Source: Rhyacophila brunnea (taxonomy: Eukaryota > Arthropoda > Insecta > Trichoptera > Rhyacophilidae). From it: a stretch of DNA of 64,000 nucleotides. The first letter of the stretch is position 1. The number at the start of each line of letters is the position of its first letter. The position numbers and the translations under genes were made by a program. Where the stretch lies: the NCBI GenBank assembly GCA_022495005.1, contig JAGYXB010001062.1:62001-126000 (forward strand), written 5' to 3'. Shown piece after piece: positions 59,295 to 64,000 of this stretch. The notes under the pieces are model-generated. The model was not told the DNA's origin. It saw nothing but the letters and a program-made list of their open reading frames with translations, and did no database searches.

Positions 59295-59619
59295 AAATTC
59301 AATTTCCATCAAGTACCTTCAGTCGATAGTATTAATATTGAACATATTAATAAGTGTTTGTTTTTATTAATAATAAGGCGTAATATATTTAAGATAAACA
59401 ATTATCAAGATTACTTTTTCGTTTAGTAATGTTAATGTACGCGTAGTAAAAATATCATTTAATAAGTAGGACAAAATTATTGTATTAATATATTTGATAA
59501 CCTTTTATTCATTTGACTGAACTGTTTGAATTATCTGGAAGACAATTTATAAAGGATTCAATGATGTCAGTATAAGTTTATTTGTTTTCACTCAAACACG
59601 TCTTTATATTAAATAAAAA

Positions 59620-60258
59620 ATGGCAATTATTAAAGGTATTTTTACACTAGTATTAGCCGTCATATTAATTAGTGATAAAACCAATTCCATGTACGTTGTA
59701 GACAGTGTTCAAAAAATCCACGTGTCTTTCTACGTCACAAGTGGTTGCCAGGATACAATCAGTTTTATAACTAATCAATTATATCCAACGTACAGAGAAT
59801 TAAAAGACTATATAACCGTTGAGTTTATACCGTGGGGGAAAACGACTAGAAATGGCGGCGAATTGATGTGCCAGTTTGGACCGAAGGATTGTATCGCAAA
59901 TAGGATTCAATCTTGCACTCTCCACATGCTGGGCGATGATCAACAGAGACAAGTGGAGTATATGAATTGTGAATTTTCAACGTTGTCTTCGACTGTACAA
60001 AACTACAATTGCGTAGCAGCTGTAAATATTTCTCCAATCTACGTAAACCAGTGTGCTGGATCGTCTTTAGGATTATTTTTGGAGGAGCAAGCCGAAAAGA
60101 AGACGCAAACCATTCCTTTGAATTTTGTTCCGACGATTGTTTTTAACAATAATTTTGATGCTGTATTGCAGGAGAATGCATTCAAGGACTTTAGAAGTGT
60201 TACATGTGGTCTCTTACAACAATATTATCCATGTGCTTGCGGGTGCAATTCATATTAA
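59620..60258 (+). CDS. GILT-like thiol reductase, active-site Cys missing
   Basis: An intronless frame of 212 aa. Residues 1 to about 23 are a signal peptide ('GIFTLVLAVILISD'), so the product enters the secretory/lysosomal route. The GILT signature C-Q-x-G-x3-C-x2-N-x4-C is complete ('CQFGPKDCIANRIQSC', about residues 85-100). The C-terminal domain has 'NFVPTIVFNN' (family pattern YVPW+.+N) and several cysteines ending in 'CACGC'. GILT reduces disulfides at acidic pH through a C-x-x-C motif; here the site is 'SGCQDT', so the second cysteine is Thr. It could act as a monothiol enzyme or be non-catalytic. AATAAA is at 60,295-60,300. Total cysteine content is unusually high. Confidence 0.88.
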   Translation: MAIIKGIFTLVLAVILISDKTNSMYVVDSVQKIHVSFYVTSGCQDTISFITNQLYPTYRELKDYITVEFIPWGKTTRNGGELMCQFGPKDCIANRIQSCTLHMLGDDQQRQVEYMNCEFSTLSSTVQNYNCVAAVNISPIYVNQCAGSSLGLFLEEQAEKKTQTIPLNFVPTIVFNNNFDAVLQENAFKDFRSVTCGLLQQYYPCACGCNSY

Positions 60259-60300
60259 AATAGTTGTATAGATATATTAATTAATATATTATAAAATAAA

Positions 60301-62476
60301 ATGTCTGCTTAATCAAAGAAACCAGCACAAATATAAAATTAAATTTTTATGAAAGCCGTTGAAAGGAGTATTTTTTATTACTTTATTGTATATGCCTAAT
60401 GACACTTCATGAAAGATTAATAGTCACAAAATACTTAATTATATTTTGAATAATATTTTGAAATACCTACATTTTAGGAAATACTTTGTAGTATTTAAAA
60501 AATATTGAATTGAATTATATTTCATCACAAAAACAGTATTGATTGATGTATTTGGCAATACTTTTGGATAATTTTATTGTACTTCAAAGATGTAAAACGT
60601 AATAGTATAAACAGGTAAAAATATAATATATTGAATTATCATTTAATTATATATAATATATACTAACTACATACACAATAATATATAACACGTGTTTTTA
60701 TTCGACTACAGATTTCAAATAAACGTATTAAAGATACAGTAATATGATGAATCTGTATACCAACATAACTGTAAGCGAATAACATTAATCACTATAAGCT
60801 ATTTTTTTTAAAAAACAATATAAAAGTAGCATATAATTGATTTTATGTGATAATAGTATAATGTATTAATATCTAGTACAGAGATCGGTGGTGAATATTT
60901 GTTACGTCCCCTACTGGGTTCGGAATGTTTATCCTCAAATAAACAAATTATGGAAAAACGGGCCTTCTAAATAAAATATCAATTTATTTTCATTATGAAT
61001 CTTATTTGAATAAACATAATATACCTATTCTATAACACCTTTTTTAAAAATTAATCCATTGTATTAAAAAAACTCGGTGAATAGTCCTGGTTGTACCTAC
61101 ATATAAGGCATGTGTTGCAATTTAAAAAATATGTAAAACAATACGAACCGAATAAAGGAAGACATGACAATAAAATAATTTCTACACATTTATTCTTTTA
61201 TTTTCATTGGCAATAAACGTACGATGCAGAGTTAAACTACTTTACAGCACATAATTAAATTAATATCAAATGTGTTTTAGAATTTTATTGTTTTGAGAAA
61301 GTGTAAATCCATATTTCTTTTTTATATTAAACTGTCTAAACAACATATACATTATTCATGTGCGTAATATGTAGGCTAAAATCATTATAAATACTTTACG
61401 TTGAAAGAATGAGAAATTATGGAAATAATAGCTTATGAAATATTCATGTCAGAATCGTTATAAAATACACCGACTAACATTATTTCTTCAAGCTTTATCA
61501 GTGTAAAAATCTTTCGTAACACTGAGCTTATCTAGAGTAAATTATTCTAAAAATTGGCCACTAATTATTTCCATGCAATAATAGCTTAAAACATTTTTAC
61601 ATATAACTATATAATATTTAATAGTACACTTTTCTTTCACTGTTTTCAGATTCAGTCCTAAAACAGTATTTTACAGTCATTCATAATCTTTCGTGAGGTT
61701 TAAAAGACACACTGATTGAATCATTAATTATTAATTACATCTGTCTTCCTTATTATTACTCATAATTGACACAATATAAACTTACTGGTGGCGAAGTCTG
61801 TCTATCGGACAGAAGTAAAGTGTTAATAATAAAAATATACATTCAGATGGTAACCGACGCGTAACGTTATAATATACCTGCGGCATAAGGCGCATATATT
61901 AACATTTATTATATATATTTTTTTTAAATATTCGGTTTTACTCGTATATTTCAGAATCATCCGAATATGTTCAGCTAATTTTAAATATTGTTTTTTTTAC
62001 ATAAAATATCCTTTGTTTTTTCTTCAAAGTGCGTCGCTAGTAATCCGTATTCACATGCAAATTAGTTACGATTACAGATCCAATAATTTCATTGTACTTA
62101 TTCTTTTATCTCATCCGTTTGAGAGATGCGGCTAAATTCTTTCTAACCAGCGGTGCCACCTGCCAATATTCGTGTCGATGCGTTTAATGTGGTTAAAGCG
62201 CAGACGAAGAGAGACTGAGTGCTATGCTGTGTTACACTGCTTCACATAAACGTAAAAAGTATAGGTATATTATCTGATAATTTACAAACTAAATGTTACC
62301 TACATACAATTATTAGATGACAACTAAATTCTATACTTGGATTATTTTTCGATCTTTGTTCTTCTGAAAACGATGTTATGTTATGTGGACACATTTTTTC
62401 GAAACACTTGATTCTCACCACTTTTAGTGTTTTTTAAATCTTGCATTTTTTTCTGTCATCTAGCTTGTTTTCTTAC
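60301..62476. other. Intergenic or intronic; no firm feature
   Basis: AT-rich. On the minus strand 62,150-62,235 has a protein-like frame ('SLFVCALTTLNASTRILAG') ending in a stop, with AATAAA further on near 61,190. It could be the next exon of the candidate gene starting at 62,596, but the acceptor is weak. Confidence 0.3.
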
Positions 62477-62596
62477 CCTATCTAGCGTATTTTTGTGAAT
62501 GATAGTTGGAAACACAGTTTTTAACAATGCCTTGGCCACCATGATAAATGCACTTAAAGATGTCGCTACGAGCTTACCACGTTCTAATAATTGCAT
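62477..62596 (-). CDS. Candidate first coding exon of unknown gene
   Basis: On the minus strand, ATG at 62,596 opens 40 codons ('MQLLERGKLVATSLSAFIMV', then 'KALLKTVFPTII') up to AGG|GTAAGA, a good splice donor at 62,476. The segment is hydrophobic with flanking basic residues, like a signal anchor. A TATA box lies about 110 bases upstream. Reading through the donor gives only six more codons before a stop. The protein family is not recognised. The next exon may be at 62,150-62,235 (phase 0 from CAG|), which would give a product of about 65-70 aa, or lie outside the parts I can decode. Confidence 0.35.
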
Positions 62597-62703
62597 TGCA
62601 ATGGTCTAAAAAATCTCGTATTTATATCATTTTACGAATCACGGTAAACGTTAAATAAACACTTAGTATCGAGTGTCCGCCACTAGTATTAACCAAGTGA
62701 GAG

Positions 62704-62712
62704 TATTTATAG
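62704..62712 (-). promoter_or_regulatory. TATA box (minus strand)
   Basis: CTATAAATA on the minus strand lies about 108 bases before the candidate start at 62,596. Further upstream is a GC-box-like GAGTGGGCGGGCTGC (about 62,803-62,817), unusual in this AT-rich area. Confidence 0.4.
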
Positions 62713-62819
62713 TAATTTCATTTTAACACGGAACATGTTTTACTCATGATCTCCAACTCAAAAGCGTTACGAAAAATAGACGTAGAATAACTATAGACGC
62801 GCAGCCCGCCCACTCCGAT

Positions 62820-64000
62820 TACTTAAGAGCGCCGATTATTTTCATTTTACGTTCAGTAGCCTACATTCTGTGCTACGTATTGTTTGTCTGCTATTATCAC
62901 TTCTTTAATTTTATAATTGTAATTATTAAATACATAATTTTCAGAGAAGTACAATTGTTTGATTCGGTTACTTTGACAAATAAATTTTCTTTCGAATTTG
63001 GACAACCAGCATTCAGAGTATCAGTAGGCAAAGCATGTTCCATGTTTATTAATTTTAGCCGTCGGGGCTTAAGTAACCATCTGTTTTACAATGCATTTGT
63101 TGTTACATTTATTTTCATAAATCTATTTTTATTAAATTATTAATCTCTCTCCAAAACCAATGTATACAACGTTTATTTTTTTGGCACGATAATATCAATG
63201 TCTGTAATTATCTTTTTATTTTAATTTGGAATCACTCATTTGAATGCAATGTGTTTACTATTTTATGCGATACGCGGTGAAAAAATTAGTTAATTGTTTT
63301 GTTATTATACAAACTGTATTATCGCTACACCGAATCTTTAAAATGTTTGTCGGTATTATCACAAGCATCAACGTAAATTTGCTAAATTACTTTCAAAAAT
63401 GTATTCAGACAGGTAGAGGATATTTCATATCGCATGCGAGTAAATGAATTATTGGTGCATTATGAAAATTGAAGAAAAACTACCGTTTCTGCAACTGGCA
63501 CGGATATCTTGAAGGTTTTTGATTTTGATTTGTACAGATGTTTATCTAGTCAAAGAAATTACATGTCTGTTTGGCAAAATAAACTATTACATACATGCAA
63601 TAATATGACAAATCAGACAATAATAAATTTAGAGCGATTATATAAGCCAATATTCAATAAAATATAAAATTATTTTATAAAATGTGTCAAATAAAAAGAT
63701 TTTCATGTAGGCATGAGAAATTATTTATACGTTATAAGCTGGAAGTGAATCATTTTTGTGAATCAATTTAATGAGAGAAAAAAACAGTTGATTCGATTTT
63801 TCACTTATCGTGGAGTAAAAGTTAACACATTACGCTTTTGATCGATGAGTTAAAATCATGGATGGAATAATTAATAATATCAGGATAAGTATTTACACTC
63901 TTAATTCCAGGATTGGTAAAAAATGAAATCTAGCTCAATATAAACATGAATTTTGGTAAGTACTCGTATTAAAAAAACTCAAAATATTTTTTTTTATTTA
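62820..64000. other. AT-rich flank, nothing recognised
   Basis: Open frames here have the Phe/Ile/Asn-rich composition of random AT-rich DNA. No repeats or signals could be assigned. Confidence 0.4.

Noticed and set aside
62880..63447. Two plus-strand frames of 87 and 67 codons
   Set aside because: Phe/Ile/Asn-rich translations typical of AT-rich non-coding DNA, with no supporting signals.

Overview
This is a stretch of AT-rich insect nuclear DNA. Genes are split by GT-AG introns and sit far apart in a dense layer of transposon relics. The mix of relics is what one expects in a moth or butterfly: RTE-type LINEs ending in TGATGATGAT, a Helitron with the end CTAGCTGACCCGGC, a piggyBac, TTAGG-like arrays and many TAGGTACCTAC strings. 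A hemipteran such as an aphid is not excluded. There are no bacterial-type operons, CRISPR arrays or rRNA genes; every tRNA-like segment seen belongs to a SINE.

Layout. 1-19 kb holds no recognisable host gene. It carries foldback elements, RTE and jockey-like LINE pieces, nested SINEs, a hAT element and one nearly full-length but broken RTE retrotransposon (about 13.5-16.8 kb). 17.8-21.4 kb has a foldback element that encloses a MITE with an internal CCTAA array, followed by two broken copies of an element encoding a MADF domain. 21.8-25.1 kb holds mitochondrial thioredoxin (two exons, +) and, convergent with it, a C7orf50-like WKF-domain protein (-). 28.3-35.8 kb is a five-exon gene (+) for an ER-anchored, lysine-rich protein that resembles LYRIC/metadherin. 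Its last intron contains a piggyBac with both ends and a transposase broken by one frameshift. 41.3-57.2 kb is a minus-strand cluster: a CCDC66-family protein of about 908 aa in four coding exons, then an unrecognised CxxC/basic-tail protein, then a possible further small exon. The 8.9-kb intron 2 of CCDC66 holds three related 8-bp-TSD elements, another 8-bp-TSD element, a truncated RTE with its target-site duplication, and an internally deleted Helitron with both termini. 59.6-60.3 kb is a single-exon GILT-like gene (+) whose active-site motif has lost its second cysteine. Near 62.6 kb a TATA box and short coding exon (-) may mark the start of another gene.

The host genes look unrelated to each other (mitochondrial redox, nucleolar-type, ER membrane, centrosome/cilium, lysosomal thiol reductase). 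No convincing new multi-gene system is visible. The most unusual material is structural: nested insertions whose pre-insertion sites can be read from sibling copies in the same window, a minisatellite that travels inside a MITE, and a large inverted repeat carrying a hammerhead-ribozyme-like core next to the GILT gene.
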